DNA of 64,000 nucleotides from Rubrimonas cliftonensis (GTDB taxonomy: Bacteria > Pseudomonadota > Alphaproteobacteria > Rhodobacterales > Rhodobacteraceae): NCBI RefSeq assembly GCF_900107585.1, contig NZ_FNQM01000007.1, positions 115,433-179,432 on the forward strand, read 5' to 3'. Positions 10,015-19,711 of this stretch are shown here, piece after piece (the first letter of the stretch is position 1; every line of letters begins with the position of its first letter). Under the pieces are notes generated by a model. The model ran no database searches. It saw only the letters and a list, made by a program, of their open reading frames with translations, and was not told the origin of the DNA. The translations under genes were made by a program, and so were the position numbers.

Positions 10015-10995
10015 TCAGGCCCCGAGCGACGCCAGCAGCTTGGCGTGCTTTTCGCGCTCTCCGAGGAAGTACGCCTGAAGCTCCTCGCCCATCAGGAGAT
10101 CGGTGACGAGGGCGTTCTTCGCGGCGTACTCCTTCCACTCGGGGATCTCGGCGAGCTTGCCCATCATGGTCTGGTAGAAGGCGGTCTGCTCGGACGAGAG
10201 GCCGCCCGGCGCGACGAAGCTGCGCTGCATCTCGTAGGTGAGATCGTGCCCGAGTTCGCGCATGGTCGGCACGTCCGGCATGGCGGGGATGCGCTCGGCC
10301 GTGAAGGCCCCCAGCGGGGTCACGCGGTCGGCCTGCGCGAAGGACAGCGCCTCGGACGGGTTGTTCACCGTGCTGTCGATGTGGCCGCCGACGAGCGCCT
10401 TGGCGACGTCGCCGCCGCCGTTGAACGGCACATAGACGTATTTCAGGCCGAATTCCTGCTCGAGCATGGCGGTCAGCAGGCTGTCCTCCTGCCCGGTGCC
10501 GGTGCCGCCCATCTTCCAGGAGCCGCCGGCGGCCCTGACCGCCTCGACATACTGCTCCAGCGACGTGATCCCGGAATCGGTGCGGACCCAGAGCGCGAAG
10601 GTGTCCTGCGCCATGCGGGCGATCGGGGTGAACTCCGCGATGTCCACGCCGATGTCGGTGCGCAGCGGCGTCGTGTAGTAGCTGTTGAGCGTGGCCATGA
10701 TGACATGCGGATCGCCCTGCTTGTCCTTCAGGTAGCGCAGCGCCTCGGCGCCGGAGCCGCCGCCCTTGTTCACCGGCAGGATCGGCATGGGCGAAAGGTC
10801 GTTCTTCTGGATGATCGACTGGAAGAGTCGCGCGAGACGGTCGGCGCCGCCGCCCTGGCCACCCATGATCACCATCTCGATCGGCTTCACCGGACGCCAG
10901 TCCGCGGCCATGGCCGGACGCAGCCCGAAGCTCGCGGCGGTCGCGGCGGCGGCGACGCCGCCAAGGGCCATGCGGCGCGAAATCATCTTGGTCAT
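10015..10995 (-). CDS. tctC: TctC-type periplasmic solute receptor (Bug family)
   Basis: A 326-residue periplasmic binding protein with an N-terminal export signal containing twin arginines (SRRMALGGVAAAATAASFG) and cleavage expected after the AMA motif near residue 30. The Bug-fold segments are visible: VIMGGQGGGADRLARLFQ, ILPVNKGGGSGAEALRYL and the YVPFNGGGDVAKALVGGHID loop. The start at 10995 is chosen for the GGAGGAAG ribosome site; the frame is open another 32 codons upstream but looks non-coding. First gene of the tctCBA operon. The ligand is probably a carboxylate; nothing nearby names it. Confidence 0.9.
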   Translation of the reverse strand: MTKMISRRMALGGVAAAATAASFGLRPAMAADWRPVKPIEMVIMGGQGGGADRLARLFQSIIQKNDLSPMPILPVNKGGGSGAEALRYLKDKQGDPHVIMATLNSYYTTPLRTDIGVDIAEFTPIARMAQDTFALWVRTDSGITSLEQYVEAVRAAGGSWKMGGTGTGQEDSLLTAMLEQEFGLKYVYVPFNGGGDVAKALVGGHIDSTVNNPSEALSFAQADRVTPLGAFTAERIPAMPDVPTMRELGHDLTYEMQRSFVAPGGLSSEQTAFYQTMMGKLAEIPEWKEYAAKNALVTDLLMGEELQAYFLGEREKHAKLLASLGA

Positions 10996-11018
10996 GCACT
11001 TCCTCCCATCGTTTCTGA

Positions 11019-11030
11019 GCGAACGTTCGC
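11019..11030. promoter_or_regulatory. 12-bp perfect palindrome upstream of tctC
   Basis: GCGAACGTTCGC is a perfect 12-bp palindrome 24 bp upstream of the tctC start codon, in the 5' leader of the operon. It could be an operator for an unidentified regulator; the function is inferred from position only. Confidence 0.35.
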
Positions 11031-11837
11031 GACGAGATGCCGCAGCCATGCGCAATGACAAGGGGGTAGCCGACTGACGCGCAACAATCAATCACCCTCG
11101 AAGGATCAACTGGAAGAACATTGCGACACCTTACGGAGGATGGTCGGCTCACCCGAAAGAGGGCCCGGCGGCCCGCGGGAACCGGCAAGTCGCCGCAAAG
11201 GATGGGCGCTTGCCGCGCCATCGGCCCTCTGCGCGCCGAGCGCCGCAGGGGCAGAGCGGCGGCGACTTCGCGATCTGCGCCACGGGGCCACCGCCCCCTT
11301 CATCGAGAGGCGACGCGAATCCGCGAGTCCCGGAATCCGACACGCCCGAAAAGGCACGAACCACGAACATTTCGGGCTGCTCGCGCACCGTTCCGCGGTG
11401 CGTCGCGCAGGGGCTCCTCGAGGGTCGCCGGCCACGAAGCAGCCTCGGTCGCGCTCCCGGTCCGTGGCGCAGCCGTCGCGCGGGGCGGCGCCCGTCCCCA
11501 CTCGCGACGGCGATGATTCGCGACGGGGCTGGGAGCAAGCCCGCCGCCGCGAGCGATGCGCCGCATGGCGGCGCCACCTTCGAAACGCCCCGTTTCGGGG
11601 CAGGGTCGCCGAGAATCACCGCAAGGCGCCCCCCGCGGATTTGCGAACGGGTGGCGCGACAGGGCGCCGCACGGGTGATGCCGAGATCACCCGCAGGGTG
11701 ATGATGCGCGAATGCTGCGTCGCAAAATTATGGTGTTCAAAGTACTGATAATACAGCGCTGCGCCGCATATACTCGGTCCAGAAGCTCATGTGGCGACCG
11801 GCTCTGCGGCGCTGCCACCGAACAGGAGACTGAGACG
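11031..11837. other. Long stretch without a supported gene
   Basis: About 800 bp between tctC and a small secreted protein gene. All open frames here, on both strands, read as arginine/alanine/proline-rich shadows of GC-rich DNA, without a ribosome site and domain together. The last 130 bp is clearly more AT-rich (AAAATTATGGTGTTCAAAG, GATAAT at 11747-11752, TATACT at 11769-11774) and most likely holds the promoter of the next gene. Confidence 0.6.
11673..11692. promoter_or_regulatory. Inverted repeat GGGTGAT-N6-ATCACCC
   Basis: Seven-base arms separated by six bases, followed by a further direct partial copy GGGTGAT at 11696-11702. The cluster of half-sites lies just upstream of the AT-rich putative promoter of the small secreted protein gene, as expected for an operator. 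No regulator can be assigned. Confidence 0.35.
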
Positions 11838-12134
11838 ATGATCCGCATTTCACAGACCTTGAGCGCCGCCGTTCTCGCAATCGCCGCCGCCGGCGCCGCC
11901 CTTGCCGGTCCCGCCGCGCTCACCGGCAACTCGCCCATCGGCGGCGCCGCCGAGGCCTACGCGGTGATCGCCGCGCCGCAGCGCCTCGCCGTCGAGGCCC
12001 CGGCGCCGAAGAGCGCCCAGGCGAGCGCCGCCATCGTCACCGGCGTGCTGCCCATCGCAGGCGCTCGCGACGCCTACGATCAGGGCGGCGTCGATCTGAC
12101 CGCGGTGATGCGGGCGGCCCTCGTCACGCGCTGA
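11838..12134 (+). CDS. Small exported protein with a twofold repeat, unknown function
   Basis: A 98-residue protein. An N-terminal signal peptide (MIRISQTLSAAVLAIAAAGA, cleavage after ALA near residue 24) indicates export. The mature part of about 74 residues contains two related segments: LTGNSPIGGAAEAYAVI and VTGVLPIAGARDAYDQG, sharing TG-x2-PI-x-GA-x2-AY. The start has an AGGAGAC ribosome site 8 bp upstream. No family is recognised; no cysteines in the mature part and no membrane anchor. Convergent with the lrp-like gene, and preceded by an unusually long leader. Confidence 0.7.
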   Translation: MIRISQTLSAAVLAIAAAGAALAGPAALTGNSPIGGAAEAYAVIAAPQRLAVEAPAPKSAQASAAIVTGVLPIAGARDAYDQGGVDLTAVMRAALVTR

Positions 12135-12171
12135 CCGCGCAGGCCCTCCTCCCCGCGCGGCCGCCGGCGTC

Positions 12172-12672
12172 TCAGGACTCGGCGGCGGCGCGGGCCTCCA
12201 GCACGTCGAACGGCACGCCCGGCTCCTGCTTGGACGGCCGAATCACCAGCGAGGTCTTCACGCTCGCCACGTTGGGCGCCGAAGTCAGGCTTCCGGTCAG
12301 AAAGGACTGGAAGGCTGAGAGGTCCGGCGCGACGCACTTCAGCAGGAAATCGATCTCGCCGTTGAGCATGTGGCACTCGCGCACCAGCGGCCAGCTCCGG
12401 CAAAGCCCCTCGAAGGCGACGAGGTCGGCCTCCGCCTGCTTCTGAAGGCCGACCATCGCGAACACCATCACCTCGAAGCCCAGCATCCGCGAATCGACCC
12501 GCGCGTGATAGCCTCTGATCAGGCCCCCTTCCTCGAGAGCGCGCACCCGTCTAAGGCAGGGCGGCGCCGAGATGCCCACGCGGCGCGAGAGCTCCACGTT
12601 GGTCATTCGCCCGTCCGCCTGCAACTCGGCGAGAATTTTTCGGTCGATCGGGTCGAGTTTGCCGACGCTCAT
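12172..12672 (-). CDS. Lrp/AsnC family transcriptional regulator
   Basis: A 166-residue regulator with an N-terminal winged helix-turn-helix (LDPIDRKILAELQADGRMTNVELSRRVG followed by ISAPPCLRRVRALEEGGLIRGY, residues 6-58) and a C-terminal RAM/AsnC effector domain (about residues 65-145). Length and motifs are typical. These proteins bind amino acids or related small molecules and form octamers on DNA; the ligand is unknown. Divergently transcribed from the ELM1-like gene across 110 bp containing a short palindrome, so it may control itself and that neighbour. Confidence 0.92.
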   Translation of the reverse strand: MSVGKLDPIDRKILAELQADGRMTNVELSRRVGISAPPCLRRVRALEEGGLIRGYHARVDSRMLGFEVMVFAMVGLQKQAEADLVAFEGLCRSWPLVRECHMLNGEIDFLLKCVAPDLSAFQSFLTGSLTSAPNVASVKTSLVIRPSKQEPGVPFDVLEARAAAES

Positions 12673-12754
12673 GCTCGTTCCAAGGTTAATGTGGGCGTGC
12701 GCCGATGCACGCCGCGACGGGACGTGACCCTATTACCGGGGCGGCGGCGTTGGT

Positions 12755-12767
12755 GCAATAATGTTGC
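12755..12767. promoter_or_regulatory. Candidate Lrp-type operator
   Basis: GCAATAATGTTGC has GCAA/TTGC arms around an AT-rich centre, the general shape of Lrp/AsnC sites. It is in the divergent gap between the lrp-like gene and the ELM1-like gene, only 16 bp upstream of the latter's start codon. Inferred only. Confidence 0.35.
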
Positions 12768-12782
12768 TCATACGAGAAACAA

Positions 12783-13799
12783 ATGGAAACCGACTGCGCA
12801 AAAGGCGGGCGTCCCGCGATCTGGTCGCTCAGCGATGGGTCAGCCGGCAACGCGCGTCAGGCCCGGGCGCTGGCGCTGGCCGTGGCGCGACGCACGGGCG
12901 GCGAGGTCTGCGAGCTGCTGACAACGCCTCGTCGACCGTACGACCGCCTTCCGGCGTTTCTGTGGCCGCTCGGCGGCGCGCGGCCCGGCGGGTGGCCGTT
13001 CTCCGCGCTTGAGGACGCCGCGCCTTTCAAGCCGCCCTGGCCGGCGCTGGCGGTCGGCGCGGGGCGTCGTTCGGCGCCGATCGTGGCGGCGCTCGGCGCG
13101 CTCGGCCGCGCGAGCGGCGCGGCGGTGCGCACGGCGCAGGTGCTCAACCCGCAGATGCGGCTGGCGGCGTTCGACGCCGTTGTGGCGCCGGCGCATGACG
13201 GGCTCAGGGGCGCCAACGTGCTGGAGACGCTCGGCGCCCTGAACGACCTCGACGCCGCCGCGCTGCAACGCGAGGCAGCGGCATGGGAGCGGCGGCTCGG
13301 CCATCTGCCTAGACCCCGCATAGCCGTGCTGGTCGGCGGGCCGAGCCGCTCGGCGGCCTTCGGCGCGCAGGCGCTGGAGCGGCTTGGCGACGGGCTCGCC
13401 CGGCTGGCCGTGGACGGCGCCGGCCTGATGATCACGCCGTCGCGCCGCACGCCGCGCGCCGTGGTGGACAGGCTTGCGGACGCCGTGGGCGGGCTCGGCG
13501 GCTGGATCTGGCCCGGCGTCGGCGACAACCCCTATCCGGCGATCCTCGCGCTCGCCGACGCCGTCGTTGCGACCGAGGATTCGGTCAACATGGCCTCCGA
13601 GGCGGCGACCGTGGGCAAGCCGCTGTTCATCAGCCCGGTGGATCGCGTGGCGCCGAAGCTTTCGCGCTTCCACGCGGCGCTGCGGGCGGCTGGCGCGTCG
13701 CGGCCCTTCACCGGCGAGTTCGCGCGCTGGCGCTATGCGCCGCTGCGCGAGGCCGACCGGGCGGCGGAGAGGGTGGCGGCGCTGCTCGCGCCCGCCTAA
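12783..13799 (+). CDS. ELM1/DUF1022 family protein
   Basis: A 338-residue protein matching the bacterial ELM1-like family: N-terminal PAIWSLSDGSAGNARQARALA (residues 11-31), the central VAPAHDGLRGANVLETLGALN, and the C-terminal signature DAVVATEDSVNMASEAATVGKPLFI. The fold resembles GT-B glycosyltransferases. The family is named after a plant mitochondrial fission protein; the bacterial function is not established, though a nucleotide-sugar-dependent role is plausible from the fold. Translation starts at ATG 12783 close to the putative operator. trxB follows 61 bp downstream. Confidence 0.8.
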   Translation: METDCAKGGRPAIWSLSDGSAGNARQARALALAVARRTGGEVCELLTTPRRPYDRLPAFLWPLGGARPGGWPFSALEDAAPFKPPWPALAVGAGRRSAPIVAALGALGRASGAAVRTAQVLNPQMRLAAFDAVVAPAHDGLRGANVLETLGALNDLDAAALQREAAAWERRLGHLPRPRIAVLVGGPSRSAAFGAQALERLGDGLARLAVDGAGLMITPSRRTPRAVVDRLADAVGGLGGWIWPGVGDNPYPAILALADAVVATEDSVNMASEAATVGKPLFISPVDRVAPKLSRFHAALRAAGASRPFTGEFARWRYAPLREADRAAERVAALLAPA

Positions 13800-13803
13800 A
13801 TAG

Positions 13804-14844
<1,041 letters not shown>

Positions 14845-14848
14845 CGGC

Positions 14849-15574
14849 TTGCGGCTCGACCAGCGCCTCGTCGCGCTGGGGCTGGCGGGCTCGCGCGCCA
14901 GGGCGCAGGCGCTGATCGCCGAGGGCCTCGTGAGCGTAGACGGCGCGCCGGCCCGACGCGCCTCCCAGGCCACCGGCGACGGCGCCGAAGTCGCGCTGAG
15001 CGGCCCGGCCTCGCCGTGGGTCGGGCGGGGCGCGCTGAAGCTGCTGCACGGGCTCGACGTCTTCGGGCTCGACCCGACAGGAGCGCGCGCGCTGGACGTC
15101 GGCGCCTCCACCGGCGGCTTCACCCAGGCGCTGCTGGCGCGCGGCGCCGCCCATGTCTGGGCGCTTGACGTCGGCCACGGCCAGCTTGCGCCGGCGCTGG
15201 CGCAGGATCCGCGCGTAACCTCCATCGAAGGCGTGAACGCGCGCGACATGCCGGAGGATCTCGTGCCGGTGGTGAGCTGGATCGTCGCCGACGTCTCCTT
15301 CATCTCGCTGACGCTGGCGCTGCCGCGGGCGCTGGCGCGGGGCGTCACGCCCGGCGCGACGCTGGTGGCGCTGGTGAAGCCGCAGTTCGAGGCCGGCCGC
15401 GCCGCAGTCGGCCGCGGGGGCGTCGTGCGCGACCCGGCTGCGCGGGAGGCTGCCTGCGCGCGCGTCTCGGCCTTCCTCGCCGCCTCGGGCTGGCCGCCCA
15501 TCGGGCTGACCGAGAGCCCCATCGCCGGCGGCGACGGCAACGTGGAGTTCCTCGTCGCGGCGCGGCGCCGCTGA
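14849..15574 (+). CDS. TlyA-type rRNA 2'-O-methyltransferase
   Basis: A 241-residue protein of the TlyA/hemolysin A family. An N-terminal S4 RNA-binding domain (RLDQRLVALGLAGSRARAQALIAEGLVSVDG) precedes a FtsJ-like Rossmann methyltransferase with SAM-binding ALDVGASTGGFTQALL and later WALDVGHGQ and IVADVSFISL. TlyA homologues methylate cytidine 2'-OH in rRNA; some relatives were first reported as haemolysins. It starts with TTG, 4 bp after trxB, which suggests low, coupled expression. Another RNA methyltransferase follows. Confidence 0.85.
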   Translation: MRLDQRLVALGLAGSRARAQALIAEGLVSVDGAPARRASQATGDGAEVALSGPASPWVGRGALKLLHGLDVFGLDPTGARALDVGASTGGFTQALLARGAAHVWALDVGHGQLAPALAQDPRVTSIEGVNARDMPEDLVPVVSWIVADVSFISLTLALPRALARGVTPGATLVALVKPQFEAGRAAVGRGGVVRDPAAREAACARVSAFLAASGWPPIGLTESPIAGGDGNVEFLVAARRR

Positions 15575-15615
15575 CGCCCCTCGACGGAGGGCCTGCGCGG
15601 CGCTAACGCAGCCCC

Positions 15616-16884
15616 ATGACCGACCCGGACCCCATCGAGATCGCCCCCATCGACGTCGCCATCGACCGCCTCGGCCACCTCGGCGACGGCGTCGCGGACA
15701 CGCCCTCCGGCCCGCTCTACGTCGCCGGCGCCCTGCCCGGAGAGATGGTTCGCGGGCGGCGCGAGGGCGAGCGGCTGGAGGATGTCGCGATCCTCGTCGC
15801 CGCGCCGGAGCGCGTCGTTCCGGCCTGCCGGCACTTCGGCGCCTGCGGCGGCTGCGCGACCCAGCACGCCGGCGACGACCTGCTCGCCCGGTGGAAGACC
15901 GCGATGGCGGCGGCGGCGCTCGCCTCCCAGGGGCTCGAAGCGCCCATCCGCCCCATCGCGGTCTCGCCCCCGGGCTCGCGCCGGCGCGTCGCGCTGAGCG
16001 GGCGGCGGACGAAGAAGACCACGCTGCTCGGCTTTCATGGCCGCGCCGACGCCGCGGTGACGCCCGTCTCCGAGTGCCCCGTGGCGCGCGGCGCGATCGT
16101 CGCCGCGCTGCCGGCGCTGCGCGAGATGGTGGGCCATGTCGCGTCGCGCTCCGGCGAGGCGCGCGTCGCGGCCACGGACGCCGAGGCGGGGCTCGACGTC
16201 GCGCTCTCGGGCCAGAAGCCGCTCGATGCGGCCCTGCGCGCGACGCTCGCCGCCATGGCCGAGGCGGCGGACTTCGCGCGCCTCACCTACAACGGCGAGC
16301 CGGTGGCCGACCGCCGCCCGCCCTTCCAGCGCTTCGGGGCGGCGCTCGTCACGCCGCCGCCGGACGGCTTCCTGCAGGCGACCGCCGAGGGGGAGGCGGC
16401 GCTCGTCGCCGCGGTTCTGGAGGCGGTGGGAGACGCGCCGCGCGTCGCCGACCTCTATGCGGGCTCCGGAACTTTCACGCTCCCGCTCGCGGCCCGGGCC
16501 ACGACCCACGCGGTGGAGGAGAGCGCGGCGGCGCTGGCCGCGCTCGACGCCGGTTGGCGGCTGGCGAAGGGCCTGCGCACGGTCAGCACCGAGGCGCGCG
16601 ACCTCGACCGCCGCCCCCTGCGCCCCGCCGAACTTGGCGGCTACGACGCCGTCGTGTTCGACCCGCCCCGCGCCGGGGCCGCGGCGCAGGCGGCGCAACT
16701 GGCGCTGCCGCGCGGACGCGGCGGACCCACGCGCATCGCCGCCGCAAGCTGCAACCCCGCCACCTTCGCACGCGACGCCCGCACGCTCGTCGACGGCGGC
16801 TGGCGGCTGGAATGGGTGCAGCCGGTGGATCAGTTCCGCTGGTCGCCCCATGTCGAACTCGCGGCGGCCTTCACCCGCGGGTGA
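15616..16884 (+). CDS. RNA m5U methyltransferase (RlmC/RlmD/TrmA family)
   Basis: A 422-residue class I SAM-dependent RNA methyltransferase. The N-terminal OB-fold/TRAM-like part (IDVAIDRLGHLGDGVAD) precedes a 4Fe-4S cluster motif CRHFGACGGCATQH (about residues 71-84). The SAM site is VADLYAGSGTFTLPLA, followed by VFDPPRAG and the catalytic cysteine motif AASCNPATFARDA near residue 379. The family makes 5-methyluridine in 23S rRNA or tRNA; which site is modified is not readable. It ends convergently with the phytase-like gene. Confidence 0.88.
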   Translation: MTDPDPIEIAPIDVAIDRLGHLGDGVADTPSGPLYVAGALPGEMVRGRREGERLEDVAILVAAPERVVPACRHFGACGGCATQHAGDDLLARWKTAMAAAALASQGLEAPIRPIAVSPPGSRRRVALSGRRTKKTTLLGFHGRADAAVTPVSECPVARGAIVAALPALREMVGHVASRSGEARVAATDAEAGLDVALSGQKPLDAALRATLAAMAEAADFARLTYNGEPVADRRPPFQRFGAALVTPPPDGFLQATAEGEAALVAAVLEAVGDAPRVADLYAGSGTFTLPLAARATTHAVEESAAALAALDAGWRLAKGLRTVSTEARDLDRRPLRPAELGGYDAVVFDPPRAGAAAQAAQLALPRGRGGPTRIAAASCNPATFARDARTLVDGGWRLEWVQPVDQFRWSPHVELAAAFTRG

Positions 16885-16907
16885 GGGCCGCCGCCGTCGG
16901 GCGGCTC
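16885..16907. terminator. Possible bidirectional terminator
   Basis: GGGCCGCC and GGCGGCTC pair (one G-T) around a seven-base loop, between the stop of the RNA methyltransferase and the stop of the convergent phytase-like gene. There is no T tract on either side. Confidence 0.3.
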
Positions 16908-18084
16908 AGCGCCCGCGTCGCGCCGCCGCGCCGAGCGCGCCGAGGCCCGCCAGCATCAGCCAGACCGCCGCGGGCAGCGGGATCGGCGCCGGCGCCACCT
17001 CGAACGCCATGAACAGCGTGCGCTGGGCGGCGCTGAAATTGTTGTCGGCGGCGAGCACCAGCGTCTTGGAGCCGTTGTCGAGCATCGGCCCCCAGGCCGC
17101 GGCCTCGATGTTGTCGAGCGTCACGCCTTCGAAGACGAGCGCCATCTCCAGCAGCAGCTCGCGCGACATCGGCGTGTAGGCGGCGTCGATCAGGCTGTCG
17201 ACGCCGAGGATGTCGGTCGTCGCGGCGTCGAACTCCGTCAGCGTCAGCCGGATGGTGTTGCCGACGCCGAAGGCGAAGGCGCGCTCGACGGCGATGAAGC
17301 TGTCGTCGTCGAGCGCGAGCAACTCCGGCAGGCCGTTGTCGGGGCCGAAGGGGGCGCCGGGCGCCGCGTCCACCGGGATCGGCGGCAGCGCGTAGGCGTA
17401 TTGCGCGACGGCGCCGCCGGAGACCGGGTCCAGCTTGGTGACGCGAACGACGCTGCCGTTCGTGATGCTGGTGATCGGGCCGTCCTGGATCAGCGCGTCC
17501 TCGTTGGCGGTGAACACATGCCCGTCCGGCGTGACGGCGAGGGCCTCGAACAGCTTGTTGGAGCGGCCTCCAGTGGTGGCGTTGTCGACGTAGTCGAACT
17601 GCGCGGGCGTGTCGAACTCCCGCACGAAGCCGCCATCGAGCGTCATCTCGCGCACGAAGGGCTGGAACAGCGCGTCCGGGTTCGCGCTGAAATTGCCCTC
17701 GCTCGAGACGTAGAGGTTGCCGTTCGGCGCCACGCGGACACCCTCAGGGTCGACCGTGCGCTGGTCGGAGGGGAACTGCGTCCCGTCGGGCCGGCGCAGG
17801 AAGGTCTGGCTCTCGATCGTCGCGGCGTGAAAGCCGCTCGCGTCGATGTCGAGGTTCATCGTGTAGAAGCGGGGTGCGCCGCGCTCGCCGCCGCGATCGT
17901 CGGAAAGCGCGATGAAGCGGCCGTCCGCCAGACGGTCTAGCCCCGAGACGCCGCCGAACTCGACGCCCTCGAACAGAAAGCCCGTCGCGATTTCCTGCGT
18001 GCCGATCAGGCGCAGCGAGAGCGGCGCGGCGGCGGCGGAGCCCGCCGCGATGGCGGCGACGGCGGCGAGAACGAAGACGCGCAT
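16906..18084 (-). CDS. Phytase-like esterase with VPLPA-type C-terminal tail
   Basis: A 392-residue exported protein. A signal peptide (MRVFVLAAVAAIAAGSAAAA) is followed by an esterase-like, six-bladed phytase-like domain (GVEFGGVSGLDRLADGRFIALSDDRG, then VDPEGVRVAPNGNLYVSSEGN) that occupies nearly all of the mature part. The C-terminus ends PIPLPAAVWLMLAGLGALGAA plus arginines: the three-part motif, hydrophobic helix and basic tail of VPLPA-CTERM sorting signals of Rhodobacterales, so it is probably processed and surface or membrane delivered. The start at 18084 fits the signal peptide; the frame is open further upstream. No exosortase is present in the window. The substrate is unknown. Confidence 0.82.
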   Translation of the reverse strand: MRVFVLAAVAAIAAGSAAAAPLSLRLIGTQEIATGFLFEGVEFGGVSGLDRLADGRFIALSDDRGGERGAPRFYTMNLDIDASGFHAATIESQTFLRRPDGTQFPSDQRTVDPEGVRVAPNGNLYVSSEGNFSANPDALFQPFVREMTLDGGFVREFDTPAQFDYVDNATTGGRSNKLFEALAVTPDGHVFTANEDALIQDGPITSITNGSVVRVTKLDPVSGGAVAQYAYALPPIPVDAAPGAPFGPDNGLPELLALDDDSFIAVERAFAFGVGNTIRLTLTEFDAATTDILGVDSLIDAAYTPMSRELLLEMALVFEGVTLDNIEAAAWGPMLDNGSKTLVLAADNNFSAAQRTLFMAFEVAPAPIPLPAAVWLMLAGLGALGAAARRGR

Positions 18085-18196
18085 GGCGGAACTCCCGACA
18101 GGGTTGTGCGCGCCGGCGCGGCGCGCAATCGGGAGTTGGTTAACGCCGTTGTGCGACGCTGCGGCCACGCGAGCGAGACGGACCGGTGACAGACGC

Positions 18197-19708
18197 TCAG
18201 CGGTTCCCGCGCGCGGCGAAGCGGCCGGCCTCCTCGGCGGCGCGCATCAGGGCGCGGGCCTTGTGGACGGTCTCCATGCGTTCGGCCTCCGGGTCGCTGT
18301 CATGCACCACGCCGCCGCCGGCCTGCACATGCATCCGCCCGTCCTTGAGCACGGCGGTGCGCAGCGCGATGCACACGTCCATGTCTCCCCCGGCGCCGAA
18401 ATAGCCCACGCCCCCGGCGTAGACGCCGCGCTTCTCGCTCTCCAGTTCGTCGATGATCTCCATCGCCCGCACCTTCGGCGCGCCCGAGACGGTGCCGGCG
18501 GGCAGCCCCGCCAGCAGCGCCGAGAGCGCGTCATGCTCGGGCCGCAGCCGCCCGTCGACGTTGGAGACGATGTGCATCACATGGCTGTAGCGTTCGATGG
18601 TGAACTGGGCGTTGGGGTCCACCGTGCCGACCTGAGCCACCCGGCCGACGTCGTTGCGGCCGAGGTCGAGCAACATGAGGTGCTCGGCGCGCTCCTTGGG
18701 GTCGGCGAGCAGCTCCGCCTCCAGCCGCGCATCCTCTTCCGGCGTCGCGCCGCGGGGCCGCGTGCCGGCGATGGGGCGGATGGTGACGACGTCGCCGCGC
18801 ACCCGCACCAGCGTCTCGGGGCTGGCGCCGACGATCTGGAAGTCGCCGAGGTTGAAGAAGAACATGTAGGGCGAAGGGTTGGTGCGCCTCAGCGCGCGGT
18901 AGAGCGCGAAGGGCGGTGGCGCGAAGGGCGTCGTCCAGCGCTGCGACGGCACCACCTGGAAGATGTCGCCGGCGGCGATGTACTCCTTCGCCTTGACCAC
19001 CATGGCGCGATAGGCGTCCTCGGAGGTGTTGGAGACCGGCTCCAGCGGCTCGGCGAGCGGCGTCTCGGCGCCGCGCTCGGCCGCCGGCGCGCGGTCGAGC
19101 GCGTCGAGCGCGTCGGACAGGCGCTCCGCGGCGCGGGCGTAGGCGGCGCGGGCGGGCTCGCCGTTCGCCGCCCACACCGGCGCGACGAGCGTCACCTCGT
19201 CCTTCACCGTGTCGAGCACCGCGACGACCGTGGGTCGCATCAGCACCGCGTCGGGCAGGTTCAGCGGGTCGGGGTTCGGCGCCGGCAGCCGCTCGACCAG
19301 CCGCACCATGTCATAGCCGAAATAGCCGAACAGGCCCGCGGCCATCGGCGGCATGCCGTCGGGCAGATCGATGCGGCTTTCCGCCAGCAGCGCGCGCAGC
19401 GAGGCGAGCGGATCGAGCGTCTCCGGCGCGTAGGCGTCGGGGTCGTAGCGCGCGGCGCGGTTGATCTCGGCGGTCTCGCCGCGGCAGCGCCAGATCAGGT
19501 CGGGCTTCATGCCGATGATCGAGTAGCGCCCGCGCACCTCGCCGCCGGTGACGCTCTCCAGAAGAAAGCTGTCGGCCCGCGCCTCGGCCAGCTTCAGCAT
19601 CAGCGAAACGGGGGTATCGAGGTCGGCGACGATGCGCGTCCAGAGCACCTGGTTGGCGCCGGTCGCGGCGGCGACCTCGAAATCCGCGAATCCGGGCCGG
19701 ATCTCCAC
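18197..19708 (-). CDS. trpE: Anthranilate synthase component I
   Basis: A 503-residue chorismate-utilising enzyme making anthranilate with ammonia from TrpG, the first step of tryptophan synthesis. The N-terminal domain has the LLES and RYSIIGMKPDLIWR segments. The C-terminal chorismate-binding domain shows PIAGTRPRGATPEEDARLEAELLADPKERAEHLMLLDLGRNDVGR (written here in parts of one motif region, about residues 305-350) and the FGAGGDMDVCIALRTAV end segment. It begins with GTG, 3 bp after ppiD. No trpG, trpD or trpC lies downstream, where the next gene is the phytase-like esterase. Confidence 0.94.
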   Translation of the reverse strand: MEIRPGFADFEVAAATGANQVLWTRIVADLDTPVSLMLKLAEARADSFLLESVTGGEVRGRYSIIGMKPDLIWRCRGETAEINRAARYDPDAYAPETLDPLASLRALLAESRIDLPDGMPPMAAGLFGYFGYDMVRLVERLPAPNPDPLNLPDAVLMRPTVVAVLDTVKDEVTLVAPVWAANGEPARAAYARAAERLSDALDALDRAPAAERGAETPLAEPLEPVSNTSEDAYRAMVVKAKEYIAAGDIFQVVPSQRWTTPFAPPPFALYRALRRTNPSPYMFFFNLGDFQIVGASPETLVRVRGDVVTIRPIAGTRPRGATPEEDARLEAELLADPKERAEHLMLLDLGRNDVGRVAQVGTVDPNAQFTIERYSHVMHIVSNVDGRLRPEHDALSALLAGLPAGTVSGAPKVRAMEIIDELESEKRGVYAGGVGYFGAGGDMDVCIALRTAVLKDGRMHVQAGGGVVHDSDPEAERMETVHKARALMRAAEEAGRFAARGNR

Positions 19709-19711
19709 GGC

